From Paracoccaceae bacterium (GTDB lineage: Bacteria; Pseudomonadota; Alphaproteobacteria; Rhodobacterales; Rhodobacteraceae), in assembly GCA_013214715.1 (NCBI GenBank), contig JABSSB010000040.1:1-11269 (forward strand): a stretch of DNA of 11,269 nt, given 5' to 3'. The notes below the pieces were generated by a model that did not search any database, was not told where the DNA came from, and was given only the letters and a program-made list of their open reading frames with translations. Both the position numbers and the translations under genes were made by a program. This document shows, piece after piece, positions 1-7,181 of this stretch. Position 1 is the first letter of the stretch, and each line of letters starts with the position of its first letter.

Positions 1-387
1 CCCGTCGAAAACCCCGTTGGCACCGCGCCAGAACCCATCCCAGAAGACGATGCGGTGGCTATGGCTCACTGTGCTAGAACTGAAACCCAGCCTGAAACGC
101 CGATGTCGGGAGGCGGTGGACAGGACGATGCGCCCGCACCCACCGAGGTGGAGTTGTCACAGGCTGAACCCGCGGAAGCTGAAACCGCGGCTGTCGAAGC
201 CGTGGCCGCGTCCGATGGTGCGGCCCCCGCAGTTGCAGTGCCGTCGGAAGAAGACCTGCGAGGTCTTGTGCGGGATGTCCTCCGGCAAGAGCTGGAAGGC
301 GAGATGGGAGAGCGTATCACGCGAAACTTGCGCCGGATGATCCAACAGGAGATCCGCGATGCGCTTAAATCCTCAGCAAATACCTAG
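1..387 (+). CDS. C-terminal part of an acidic, Ala/Pro/Glu-rich protein with a helical tail (partial)
   Basis: The frame is open from the first base, so the true start lies outside the window; 128 codons precede the TAG at 385-387. Roughly the first 80 residues are low-complexity and acidic (Pro, Glu, Ala, Asp, Gly), with a GGGG run, and look disordered. The last 45 or so, from SEEDLRGLVRDVL onward, form a charged amphipathic helical segment ending in IQQEIRDALKSS. I have an impression of similar C-termini in uncharacterised Rhodobacteraceae proteins. The architecture, an acidic disordered linker followed by a short helical module, resembles the polar organiser PopZ, but I see no decisive sequence match, so function is not assigned. 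The one Cys and one His near residue 23 look out of place in such a linker. The gene ends at the bidirectional terminator. Confidence 0.7.
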   Translation, partial: PVENPVGTAPEPIPEDDAVAMAHCARTETQPETPMSGGGGQDDAPAPTEVELSQAEPAEAETAAVEAVAASDGAAPAVAVPSEEDLRGLVRDVLRQELEGEMGERITRNLRRMIQQEIRDALKSSANT

Positions 388-412
388 AACAGGCTGAGCA
401 AATTATGGGCAC

Positions 413-448
413 AAAAAAAGCGCGCCTCTGGCTGAGGCGCGCTTTTTT
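413..448. terminator. Bidirectional Rho-independent terminator
   Basis: A perfect 9-bp stem, GCGCGCCTC (420-428) with GAGGCGCGC (434-442), encloses the loop TGGCT. Seven A's lie on the left (413-419) and six T's on the right (443-448). Each strand therefore has a GC-rich hairpin followed by a U-tract. It sits between two convergent genes, 25 bp past the stop at 387 and 17 bp from the stop of the minus gene at 466, so it can end both transcripts. Confidence 0.93.
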
Positions 449-465
449 GCGGGCGTGACTCAGGA

Positions 466-786
466 TCAGGCTGCTTCGGCCTGGATCGCTGCGTTCCGGC
501 GTTCGCTTTCTTCCCGCGACAATGCGACCGACGTCCGCACACCACGGCTAACGAATTCCATGAGCCCAGCCACAACGCGCTCAGAGGGGTCAATCCCTGC
601 GCAGGTCAACACTTCGCGCCCATCGCGCGAACGGGCCCAGCGGGCGATTTGTTCGGGGCCATTGCCGTATTTCTTGTCATCCGCAATGGCGTCATCCAGC
701 GCAGCCAACACAACAGCTGCAAACAGTTTGCGCGCGCGGTTGCCTTGTTCGTTGTTGAAGGCAGCTGCGTCCACGAAGTCTCGCAT
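466..786 (-). CDS. Small conserved Rhodobacteraceae protein of unknown function (DUF6280-like)
   Basis: The product is 106 residues, mostly helical and soluble, with no signal peptide or membrane segment. It starts MRDFVDAAAFNNEQGNRARK and contains DDKKYGNGPEQIARWARS and FVSRGVRTSVALSREESERR. I recognise it as a small protein conserved in Roseobacter-group genomes, and I believe it is catalogued as DUF6280, but I could not check that number. No catalytic motif is evident. The start is ATG at 784-786, with a good Shine-Dalgarno AAGGAA (793-798 on the opposite strand) 6 bases upstream. It is transcribed divergently from efp and ends at the shared terminator. The gene call is strong because of the ribosome site, typical composition and clean placement; the function is unknown. 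Confidence 0.88.
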   Translation of the reverse strand: MRDFVDAAAFNNEQGNRARKLFAAVVLAALDDAIADDKKYGNGPEQIARWARSRDGREVLTCAGIDPSERVVAGLMEFVSRGVRTSVALSREESERRNAAIQAEAA

Positions 787-1025
787 CTTTTTTTCCTTTA
801 TTGTATTGTTTTTGTCGCTCTTGAGTTTCGGGCGTTCGGGTGGTTATGACACATGCGAAGTGATTCGTGTGCTTAATCATTGCATGGCAGCGTTGCGCTG
901 CGCGCATAGCTTTTGTGCGTGGTAGATTGAGCGGGTTTCGTCGTGTCAGCCGTCTTGCCAGCTTTATCTGGCCTCGATATAGGGGCTCGGACCTGTGCAT
1001 CAAGCATTCATGAAGGAAATATGTC
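787..1025. promoter_or_regulatory. Divergent intergenic region between the small gene and efp
   Basis: These 239 bp hold no credible gene. They are less GC-rich near 787-880 and must carry promoters for both flanking genes. A tight inverted repeat, GCAGCG-TTG-CGCTGC (887-901), lies near the middle. It lacks a T-tract, so it is more likely an operator or structured element than a terminator. I could not find a convincing minus-strand promoter. TACAAT at 800-805 on that strand is too close to the ribosome site to serve as its -10. Confidence 0.55.
955..983 (+). promoter_or_regulatory. Predicted sigma70-type promoter of efp
   Basis: TTGCCA (955-960) and TATAGG (978-983) are separated by exactly 17 bases. 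This would start transcription near 990 and give a leader of about 36 bases before the efp ATG at 1026. The spacer contains a short inverted repeat, GCCAG (957-961) with CTGGC (968-972), which could be a binding site or chance. The motif match is direct; promoter activity is inferred. Confidence 0.55.
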
Positions 1026-1589
1026 ATGCCCAAGATCAACGGCAATGAAATCCGTCCCGGCAATGTTCTGGAGCATAATGACGGGCTTTGGGCTGCTGTT
1101 AAGGTGGATCATGTGAAACCCGGCAAAGGCGGCGCCTTCGCGCAGGTCGAACTGCGCAATCTGCGCAATGGGTCAAAGCTGAACGAACGCTTCCGCAGCG
1201 CCGACAAGGTAGAGCGCGTGCGGCTGGAGCAGAAAGATCAGCAGTTTCTCTATGAAAGCGACGGGATGCTGGTGTTCATGGATACCGAAACCTACGAGCA
1301 GATCGAGCTTCCGGCAGAGCTTTTGGGCGACCGCCGCCCGTTCTTGCAAGATGGCATGACTATTGTGGTCGAATTCTATGATGCCGAAGCGCTGAATGCG
1401 ACGATCCCGCAGAAGGTGACCTGTCAGGTGACCGAGACGGAGCCTGTGGTCAAAGGTCAGACTGCGGCGAATTCTTTCAAGCCTGCCATTCTGGACAATG
1501 GCGTGAAGGTGATGGTTCCGCCGTTTATCGCGCAGGATGAGATGATCGTGGTGAACACTGAAACGATGGAATATTCCGAGCGCGCCTGA
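1026..1589 (+). CDS. efp: Elongation factor P
   Basis: This 187-residue protein matches EF-P in length and sequence along its whole span. EF-P binds ribosomes stalled on polyproline stretches, between the P and E sites, and stimulates peptide bond formation. The N-terminal KOW-like domain (about 1-65) carries the loop KPGKGGAF with Lys34 at its tip, the position that is beta-lysylated in E. coli-type EF-P. The central and C-terminal OB-type domains follow, with the C-terminal signature around TAANSFKPAILDNGVKVMVPPFI split across residues 145-170. The start is ATG 1026 with Shine-Dalgarno AAGGAA at 1013-1018, 7 bases away; an ATG at 1021 is out of frame. No modification enzyme gene (epmA, epmB) is in the window. 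It is apparently monocistronic, with its own promoter and terminator. Confidence 0.98.
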   Translation: MPKINGNEIRPGNVLEHNDGLWAAVKVDHVKPGKGGAFAQVELRNLRNGSKLNERFRSADKVERVRLEQKDQQFLYESDGMLVFMDTETYEQIELPAELLGDRRPFLQDGMTIVVEFYDAEALNATIPQKVTCQVTETEPVVKGQTAANSFKPAILDNGVKVMVPPFIAQDEMIVVNTETMEYSERA

Positions 1590-1616
1590 TTTAAGGGCGG
1601 GTCGATGCAGATTGAG

Positions 1617-1644
1617 CCGGGGTGTGAGAACGCTCCGGTTTTTT
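1617..1644 (+). terminator. Rho-independent terminator of efp
   Basis: An 8-bp stem, CCGGGGTG (1617-1624) with CGCTCCGG (1631-1638), includes two G-T wobble pairs and closes the loop TGAGAA. Six T's (1639-1644) follow. It lies 27 bp after the efp stop codon, on the efp strand. No equivalent T-tract is seen for the convergent ygfZ gene. Confidence 0.85.
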
Positions 1645-1735
1645 CGTCGAGTGTGTCCGCGCCCGCGGGATCAAGCCAGGCCGAATGTTCTGCGCGCAGG
1701 GCCACGGTCAATCCTGGCGAATGGTGTGTTGGGGA

Positions 1736-2476
1736 TCAGCGGGGCAAGAGGGTCAGGCTGGCCCCGTCGGCCTGCAAATTCTGACCCGCGCGGTCAAAGC
1801 GTAGATAGGCGATGCCTTGCTGGCCAGAGACTGAGTGCAGTTGCCCGACAGCTTTGCCATTGGCCGTGATGTCACTTCCGGGTTCAGCCGTGCCGTCAAT
1901 GGCCACGCGGGCCAGGCCTTTGCGCAATTCCGTCTTGTGTTTCATGCGCGCGGTGACTTCCTGTCCGACATAGCAGCCTTTGCGGAAATCGACGCCATTC
2001 AAAGCTTCGAACCCAGCTTCGAGGATATAGCTTTCAGGGCCAAGTTCGATCCCGCTTTCCGGAATCAGATGGGCCACCCGCAAAGCTGTCCAATCGGTGT
2101 CATCCTGCGCCTCTGGCGCTGGGCTATAGGCGCGCCAGCCCAGATCAGGATGGCGCGGGTCGGGCAGGGCGCCGTCGGGCGCAGGGCCGGTGCCGCGTTG
2201 CAGGTTGAGACCAGCCAGGGCAATGGTGACGTCGGCGCGCAGTTTGTAAAGGCTGAGCCGCTGCACCAGTGTATCGGCAAGGCTGTCGTCGACGTCCAGC
2301 AGCACATCATCGCCATCCGCGGCCAGAAAGAAATCAGCGATATACTTGCCCTGCGGTGTCAGCAGCGCGGCATAGACCAGCCCCTTGGTCAGCTTCGCCA
2401 CGTCATTTGTGATCAACCCTTGGAGGAATTCCACTGTGTCCGCGCCGCTTAGGCGCAGGATGCGTCTTTGTGCCAT
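1736..2476 (-). CDS. ygfZ: Folate-binding protein YgfZ (GcvT-like, Fe-S enzyme maintenance)
   Basis: The product is 246 residues of the YgfZ/GcvT-related family, which binds tetrahydrofolate and supports Fe-S enzymes such as the tRNA methylthiotransferase MiaB. The hallmark KGCYVGQE is at residues 166-173, with the conserved Cys168. The N-terminal ILRLSGADTVEFLQGLITNDV and the segment ALLTPQGKYIADFF are typical of the family's folate-binding fold. The frame stays open upstream to 2563, but MAQRRILRLSG at ATG 2474-2476 fits the usual N-terminus, and the longer version would run into the promoter and start region of the divergent glycosyltransferase. The upstream ribosome site is weak (GGCAAG). 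It converges on efp, and 146 bp separate the two stop codons. Confidence 0.93.
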   Translation of the reverse strand: MAQRRILRLSGADTVEFLQGLITNDVAKLTKGLVYAALLTPQGKYIADFFLAADGDDVLLDVDDSLADTLVQRLSLYKLRADVTIALAGLNLQRGTGPAPDGALPDPRHPDLGWRAYSPAPEAQDDTDWTALRVAHLIPESGIELGPESYILEAGFEALNGVDFRKGCYVGQEVTARMKHKTELRKGLARVAIDGTAEPGSDITANGKAVGQLHSVSGQQGIAYLRFDRAGQNLQADGASLTLLPR

Positions 2477-2553
2477 GACATCTTGCCGTCTTGCCCTTGT
2501 CTGTCGGTCATATAGGACAAGCTTGCAGACTTTCCCAGACCGCCGAGGATGCT
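2477..2553. promoter_or_regulatory. Short divergent promoter region, ygfZ / glycosyltransferase
   Basis: Only 77 bp separate the two chosen start codons, so both promoters must overlap here. CATATAGG at 2509-2516 gives a -10-like TATAGG on the plus strand and TATATG on the minus strand. Neither has a well-spaced -35: TTGCCC at 2491-2496 is only 14 bases from the plus -10. Treat as a probable promoter region without exact sites. Confidence 0.35.
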
Positions 2554-3237
2554 TTGCCCGCACCGATTTCGATTATCATACCGACCCTGAATGCCGAGGC
2601 GGATTTGCCGGGAACCCTCGCGACACTGACAGAAGGTCTTCCTTCGGGATTGATTTCAGAGCTGGTGATCAGCGATGGCGGATCGAGCGATGCCACGCTG
2701 GCCGTGGCCGATGCGGCGGGCGCTGTATTGGTCGAAGGCAGCGCATCGCGGGGAGGGCAGCTGCGGCGCGGGGTCACAGCCTCGCGCGGGGCTTGGTTGC
2801 TGATCCTGCATGCCGATACACATCTTACAGCCGGCTGGACCGAGCATGTCACCGATCATCTGCGCGACAGTCCAGACAAGGCCGGATATTTCCGCCTTGG
2901 CTTTAGGGCGCGGGGGCTTATGCCGGGTATGGTCGCCGGCTGGGCCAATCTGCGCGCCGCGGCATTTGGGCTGCCCTATGGGGATCAGGGCCTGCTGGTA
3001 TCGCGCGCCTTGTACGACGCGGTCGGAGGCTACCCGGATCAGCCTTTGATGGAGGACGTCGCAATTGCGCGGGCTTTGCGGCGGCGGCTGGTCATGCTGC
3101 CGAGTGAGGCGCGCACCAGTGCCGCGCGCTATCAACGCGACGGCTGGATGCGGCGTGGCGTGCGCAACCTGTGGACTTTGACCCGATATCGCCTGGGCGC
3201 CTCGCCCGAGACATTGGCGCAGGCCTATCGCCGCTGA
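2554..3237 (+). CDS. Family 2 glycosyltransferase (rSAM/selenodomain-associated transferase 2 type)
   Basis: The product has 227 residues from the TTG at 2554 (MPAPISIIIPTLNAEADLPG), the usual length and N-terminus for this GT-A fold group. Nucleotide-sugar binding elements are visible: DGGSSD at 41-46 and the DXD-like HADTH at 86-90. The group-specific YGDQGLLVS (142-150) and the catalytic-type MEDV (166-169) follow. The Shine-Dalgarno GAGGA (2545-2549) lies 4 bases before TTG 2554. A longer frame from TTG 2491 is open but would overlap the promoter region and add atypical residues. The natural acceptor of this group is unknown. The companion transferase 1 often found beside it is not in this window. 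The stop codon directly abuts the stop of the convergent ABC gene. Confidence 0.88.
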   Translation: MPAPISIIIPTLNAEADLPGTLATLTEGLPSGLISELVISDGGSSDATLAVADAAGAVLVEGSASRGGQLRRGVTASRGAWLLILHADTHLTAGWTEHVTDHLRDSPDKAGYFRLGFRARGLMPGMVAGWANLRAAAFGLPYGDQGLLVSRALYDAVGGYPDQPLMEDVAIARALRRRLVMLPSEARTSAARYQRDGWMRRGVRNLWTLTRYRLGASPETLAQAYRR

Positions 3238-5100
3238 TCAGGCGCGCAGCCAGCCAAAGAGCCGGTCGATCAGACGCGGGCTGGCGGCGGGGACATCGGG
3301 GCGCTGGTTGCTCAGCGCGGCCTGCCCGGCGCGGTCTACCACGTCTTTGCCCTCCTTGAACTGTAGGCGATAGAGGTCGGCATATAGCCCTTCACGCGCC
3401 AACAGTTCTTCATGCGTACCCTCATCCACGGCCTGCCCACGATCCATGACGACGATCTTGTCGGCATTGCGGATGGTCGACAGACGATGTGCGATGACCA
3501 GTGTGGTCCGGCCGCCAGCCAGCTTGTCCAGCGCGGCTTGCACGGTCTTTTCCGAGTGCGCATCGAGGGCGGAGGTCGCTTCATCCAACAGAAGGATAGG
3601 CGTGTCGCGCAACAGCGCACGGGCAATGACAACCCGTTGCCGCTGGCCGCCAGACAGGGCAGAGCCGCGTGGCCCTACGGGTGTATCCAGCCCGTGATCC
3701 AGCTTTGGCAGGAAATCTGAGACATGAGCGGCGTCCAACGCGGCTTGAAGTGTGGCGTCCTCCACTTCTCGGCCCAATGTGATGTTTTCCCGCAGTGTTT
3801 CGTCGAAAAGGAGCGCGTCCTGCGTGACCACCGAGAACAGCTGGCGCAAGTCCACCAGATCCAGATCCCGCACCGGGGTTCCATTGACTGTCACGCCGCC
3901 CTCTTGCGGGTCGACAAGACGGGTCAGAATATTGAAAACAGTTGATTTTCCTGCACCGGACGGGCCAACAAGTGCCGTGGTCTGACCGGCTTGCGCCGTC
4001 AGCGACAAGCCGCGCAAGACTTCGGCATCCCCATAGGACAGGCGGACATCTTTCAAAGCCACCTCGGGCAGGTCCTGCGGGCTCGCTGCAGGGCTGTCGG
4101 GAGATGCAAGTTTTATCGGCTTGTCCATCAGCTCTTTCAGCCGTTCCAGCGCTGCGGCGGCGATCTGCCAATTGCCCAGCACGGCGGCCAGCCTGCGCAT
4201 GGGTTCAAACGCGATGCCGATGGCCGTGAAAAAGCTCATAAATTGGCCCAGCGTCTTTTCACCCGAGATGATCTCGGACCCGCCATAGGCAAGCACGGCC
4301 ACAAACCCAACACCGGCCAGCATATCAATCATCGCAGGGATCGTGGCAGTGCCAACTGAAGCGCGCAGCTGCGCCCGGTTGAAAGCGATCTGCCGGGTCC
4401 AGAATTTCATTTTCTGATAGCTTTCAAGGCTGTTGAGCTTGATCGGCACAACGCCATGGAAAATCTCATCAAGACGCGTTGACAGCGCGGCCCCCAGATC
4501 CCGTGCCACGCCTGCCTGCAAACGCACATAGCGCTGCAACAGCGTCACAGGCAGAAACAGCAGCGGCACGCCGATTAGCATGATCATGGCCCATCGCCAA
4601 TCGACTGAAATCGCGACCGCCAGAAGTGCCACCAGCGAAAACAGATCACGTCCTGCACCGGTCAGCAGGATGCGCCAGACATCATTGACGGCGTTCACGT
4701 CGCCCTGTACCCGCTGGATCAGGTAGCCCGGTGGGTGATCTTGATGAAAAGCGCCATCCTGCTGCATCAGGCGCCCCAGCATATCTCGCCGCAGATGCGC
4801 TGTTGTGCGCAGCGCCACGCGTGTCATGATCCAGTTTTGGCCTACCCCGGCCACAGCACGGGCCACAAAAATGGTCACGATCACAGCACCAACATGCCAA
4901 ATGGCATCGACATCGCCGCCGACAAAAATCTGGTCGAACATCGGCTGGACCATGTAACTGAGCGCGCCCAACGCGCCGCCTTCTATGGTCATCAGCAAAA
5001 ACGCCACGGCCAGCCATGGCCAGTGTTGCCGGATATATTCCGTCCAAACCCAGACAAACAGGTCTTTGGTCGTATATTTTCCTGTCACAGTATCGGTCAT
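3238..5100 (-). CDS. ABC exporter, fused membrane and ATPase domains (MsbA-like)
   Basis: A 620-residue half-transporter, probably working as a homodimer in the inner membrane to flip or export a lipid or other hydrophobic substrate. The type I exporter membrane domain covers about 20-320 with around six hydrophobic segments (for example 29-52, 68-86, 152-190, 255-275). The ATPase domain (about 345-580) is complete: Walker A GPSGAGKST (379-387), Q-loop Gln427, signature LSGGQ (482-486), Walker B ILLLDEA (502-508) with catalytic Glu507, and H-loop His538. A 40-residue tail follows. The ATG at 5098-5100 overlaps the upstream phosphatase stop as ATGA, so the two are likely translationally coupled. 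MsbA (lipid A flippase) is the closest well-known relative, but the substrate cannot be read from sequence alone. Confidence 0.95.
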   Translation of the reverse strand: MTDTVTGKYTTKDLFVWVWTEYIRQHWPWLAVAFLLMTIEGGALGALSYMVQPMFDQIFVGGDVDAIWHVGAVIVTIFVARAVAGVGQNWIMTRVALRTTAHLRRDMLGRLMQQDGAFHQDHPPGYLIQRVQGDVNAVNDVWRILLTGAGRDLFSLVALLAVAISVDWRWAMIMLIGVPLLFLPVTLLQRYVRLQAGVARDLGAALSTRLDEIFHGVVPIKLNSLESYQKMKFWTRQIAFNRAQLRASVGTATIPAMIDMLAGVGFVAVLAYGGSEIISGEKTLGQFMSFFTAIGIAFEPMRRLAAVLGNWQIAAAALERLKELMDKPIKLASPDSPAASPQDLPEVALKDVRLSYGDAEVLRGLSLTAQAGQTTALVGPSGAGKSTVFNILTRLVDPQEGGVTVNGTPVRDLDLVDLRQLFSVVTQDALLFDETLRENITLGREVEDATLQAALDAAHVSDFLPKLDHGLDTPVGPRGSALSGGQRQRVVIARALLRDTPILLLDEATSALDAHSEKTVQAALDKLAGGRTTLVIAHRLSTIRNADKIVVMDRGQAVDEGTHEELLAREGLYADLYRLQFKEGKDVVDRAGQAALSNQRPDVPAASPRLIDRLFGWLRA

Positions 5101-5771
5101 TGAGGGGGCTTCTTTGCGCGGAAACGGTCGGTGATGTCGACCGGATCGTAAACTGTGGCAATCCAGGTTTCAAAGCTCATCGGAGTGCGCGCGTTATGCG
5201 CTTCATAGCAGTCCAGCATGTAATCCAGAATCCCCACATGCGAATTGCGGATGTGAAAATACCAGGGTGACAGCATTTTCTTGGCTTGTTCAATTGGCTG
5301 GCCTTCGATGACCATCAGATAAATGGCCGAGGCCAACCCGGCGCGATCTGCCCCGGATTTGCAATGCATCACAAAGGGGCGTTCGATGGTGCGGAACACG
5401 TCGATCAGCTGCTGGATGCGGTCGCGTGGCACAAGGGCGCGCGCGTTCATCTCGACGCTGACCAGCGTCAGGCCTATCTCCTCGCACCAGGCTTCTTCAG
5501 CCCAGTAGTGACCGCTTTGGCTTTTTCCGCGCAGGTTCAGGACAGTTTTCATGCCACGGCGCTTCATCTTTTTGAACCGTCGCCATGTCGGGTGGTTCGA
5601 CCGATAGACGCCCGGCGCGATCTGATAGAAGTTTGTCCACAAACCGCGGATCAGCTCGTGATCGAAAAACACCCGGTAGATCCGGTTCTTGCGCTCGTTT
5701 TCCTCGTTGGAGAGGTCACAATTGAATTTCGCGCGGGTGCGGGCTTCCCATCGTTGGATGCTTTTTAACAC
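5097..5771 (-). CDS. Tyrosine/dual-specificity-type phosphatase
   Basis: The product is a soluble 224-residue Cys-based phosphatase. The active-site loop HCKSGADRAG (136-145) matches HCxxGxxR, with nucleophile Cys137 and phosphate-binding Arg143. The segment NFYQIAPGVYRSNHPTWRRF (48-67) and TVLNLRG (76-82) are typical of the atypical dual-specificity/PTP-like group. I recognise close relatives as a standing neighbour of an ABC exporter in Rhodobacteraceae. Members of this superfamily dephosphorylate proteins, phosphoinositides or lipid phosphates (for example PTPMT1 on phosphatidylglycerophosphate). With an MsbA-like partner, a lipid substrate is a reasonable inference, not shown. The start is taken as GTG at 5769-5771, whose ribosome site is weak. 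The stop overlaps the exporter ATG by 4 bases. Confidence 0.92.
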   Translation of the reverse strand: MLKSIQRWEARTRAKFNCDLSNEENERKNRIYRVFFDHELIRGLWTNFYQIAPGVYRSNHPTWRRFKKMKRRGMKTVLNLRGKSQSGHYWAEEAWCEEIGLTLVSVEMNARALVPRDRIQQLIDVFRTIERPFVMHCKSGADRAGLASAIYLMVIEGQPIEQAKKMLSPWYFHIRNSHVGILDYMLDCYEAHNARTPMSFETWIATVYDPVDITDRFRAKKPPQ

Positions 5772-5825
5772 GCTGTCGCCTGTCGTTTGTTATCTGGGAT
5801 CCGGTGATGCCGGACCGGGCAGACC

Positions 5826-5852
5826 CATATAGAAAGCGCGGTGCAGGGGCAA
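5826..5852 (-). promoter_or_regulatory. Possible promoter for the phosphatase-exporter operon
   Basis: Read on the minus strand, TTGCCC (5847-5852) and TATATG (5826-5831) are 15 bases apart. The hexamers are fair but the spacing is short. It would place the start of transcription near 5819, about 48 bases before the GTG at 5771. The 159-bp divergent gap (5772-5930) holds no gene, so some promoter for this operon must lie here. Confidence 0.3.
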
Positions 5853-5870
5853 GCTTGGCGACATGGGTGA

Positions 5871-5898
5871 TTGACCTGCGCGCGCGGGCCGATAGGTT
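5871..5898 (+). promoter_or_regulatory. Possible promoter for the class V aminotransferase
   Basis: TTGACC (5871-5876) is a good -35. TAGGTT (5893-5898) is a weak -10, 16 bases downstream. Transcription would begin near 5905, leaving a 26-base leader containing the Shine-Dalgarno AAGGA (5916-5920). Confidence 0.35.
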
Positions 5899-5930
5899 GC
5901 GGCTGACCACAGAACAAGGACGGCACAACC

Positions 5931-7181
5931 ATGGCATCGACTGCATCGCTCAAGCATGGGATGGAATATTTGGCAATTCCCGGCCCGTCGGTGATGCCGG
6001 ATGCCGTTTTACGCGCCATGCATCGCGCCGCGCCGAATATCTATCAGGGAGAGATCGTCACGCTGACCGAAAGCGTCGTGGCCGATCTGCGCAAGGTGGC
6101 GCGCTGCCCGGATGGACATGTGGCGATCTATATCGGCAATGGCCACGCCGCATGGGAGGCCGCGTTGGCCAACACACTTGCCCCCGGAGAGCTGGCTTTG
6201 GTGCCAGCAACGGGGCGCTTTGGGCATGGTTGGGCGGATATGGCGCAGGGGCTGGGGATCGAGACGCAGATCCTGGATTTTGGAAAGCAGTCGCCGATCG
6301 ATCTGGACCGTATCGCCGCCACATTGCGCGCGGATACAGGGCATCAGATCAAAGCGGTTTTGGCGACGCATGTGGATACGTCGACCTCGATCCGCAACGA
6401 CATCGCGGCGCTGCGGGCCGTGATGGACGATCTGGGCCACCCTGCGCTTTTGATGGCCGATTGCATTGCGTCGCTGGCCTGCGACCGGTTTGAAATGCAG
6501 GATTGGGGCGTCGATGTGATGGTGGCGGGCAGCCAAAAGGGACTGATGGTACCGCCGGGTCTTGGCCTGGTCTTCTTTTCCGACAAGGCGGCCGAAAAGC
6601 GCCGCACCATGCCGCGCGTGTCGCGTTATTGGGATTGGGTGCCGCGCTCCGCGCCGCAGGAGTTTTACCAGTATTTCAACGGCACAGCTCCGACGCATCA
6701 CTTGTATGGGATGCGCGTGGCGTTGGACATGTTGCTGGAGGAGGGGATGGAGCAAGTCTGGGCGCGTCACGACATCCTGGCGCAGGCTATTTGGGCGGCA
6801 TGCGATGGCTGGTCACGTGGTGGAGCGCTGAAGATGAACGTCGCTGACCCGGTTAACCGGTCTCGCGCCGTGACGTCGCTGTCTTTGCCAACCCCGCAAG
6901 CGTCAGAGCTGCGCAGCTGGCTGGAGGCGCAGATGGGTCTGACGCTTGGTATCGGTTTGGGTATGGCCGAACCTGGCGATCCGGCGCGGGACGGGTTTTT
7001 CCGTTTGGGTCATATGGGCCATGTGAACGGCCATATGATCATGGGGCTTCTGGGCGGCGTTGATGCAGGATTGCGCGCCCTTGGCATTCCGACCGGGCAG
7101 GGCGCTTTGGAGGGGGCAGCGGATGTCATGGCTGCGCATGCCCCCGCGCTTATGCGTCGCGAGACGCCTGCAGCCAGGTGA
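5931..7181 (+). CDS. Class V PLP aminotransferase (alanine/serine-glyoxylate type)
   Basis: A 416-residue fold-type I PLP enzyme related to alanine-glyoxylate, serine-glyoxylate and aspartate-glyoxylate (BhcA) aminotransferases, which usually move an amino group onto glyoxylate or pyruvate. Visible landmarks are the N-terminal AIPGPSVMPDAVLRAM (15-30), the cofactor loop GNGHAAWEAALANTL (69-83), Asp177 in MADCIAS for the PLP ring nitrogen, the Schiff-base Lys203 in GSQKGLMVPPGL, and Arg358 in FRLGHMG for the substrate carboxylate. The usual length is about 390-400; this one has about ten extra residues at the N-terminus. The ATG at 5931 has AAGGA 10 bases upstream; Met11 in MEYLAIPGP is the alternative start. 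The family member cannot be decided between glyoxylate donors, or pyridoxamine- or ureidoglycine-type substrates. No other genes of a glyoxylate pathway are adjacent. Confidence 0.9.
   Translation: MASTASLKHGMEYLAIPGPSVMPDAVLRAMHRAAPNIYQGEIVTLTESVVADLRKVARCPDGHVAIYIGNGHAAWEAALANTLAPGELALVPATGRFGHGWADMAQGLGIETQILDFGKQSPIDLDRIAATLRADTGHQIKAVLATHVDTSTSIRNDIAALRAVMDDLGHPALLMADCIASLACDRFEMQDWGVDVMVAGSQKGLMVPPGLGLVFFSDKAAEKRRTMPRVSRYWDWVPRSAPQEFYQYFNGTAPTHHLYGMRVALDMLLEEGMEQVWARHDILAQAIWAACDGWSRGGALKMNVADPVNRSRAVTSLSLPTPQASELRSWLEAQMGLTLGIGLGMAEPGDPARDGFFRLGHMGHVNGHMIMGLLGGVDAGLRALGIPTGQGALEGAADVMAAHAPALMRRETPAAR

Noticed and set aside
692..1063. Minus-strand open frame across the efp upstream region
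   Set aside because: It overlaps two good genes and their promoters, and its composition is not protein-like.
1835..2452. 205-residue plus-strand open frame inside ygfZ
   Set aside because: It is a shadow of ygfZ on the opposite strand, with no recognisable motif.
2491..2553. Longer glycosyltransferase start at TTG 2491
   Set aside because: It has no ribosome site, overlaps the divergent promoter region, and would add residues unusual for the family; TTG 2554 has GAGGA.
5801..6002. Repeated CGGTGATGCCGGA near 5802 and 5989
   Set aside because: One copy is inside coding sequence and the word is common in GC-rich codon usage; only two copies and no spacing pattern.
5804..6493. Plus-strand frame starting before the class V aminotransferase
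   Set aside because: It is an out-of-frame shadow of the aminotransferase with arginine-rich low-quality sequence.
6009..6770. 253-residue minus-strand open frame over the class V aminotransferase
   Set aside because: Arg/His-rich shadow frame in a GC-rich gene; the plus-strand protein has all catalytic residues.
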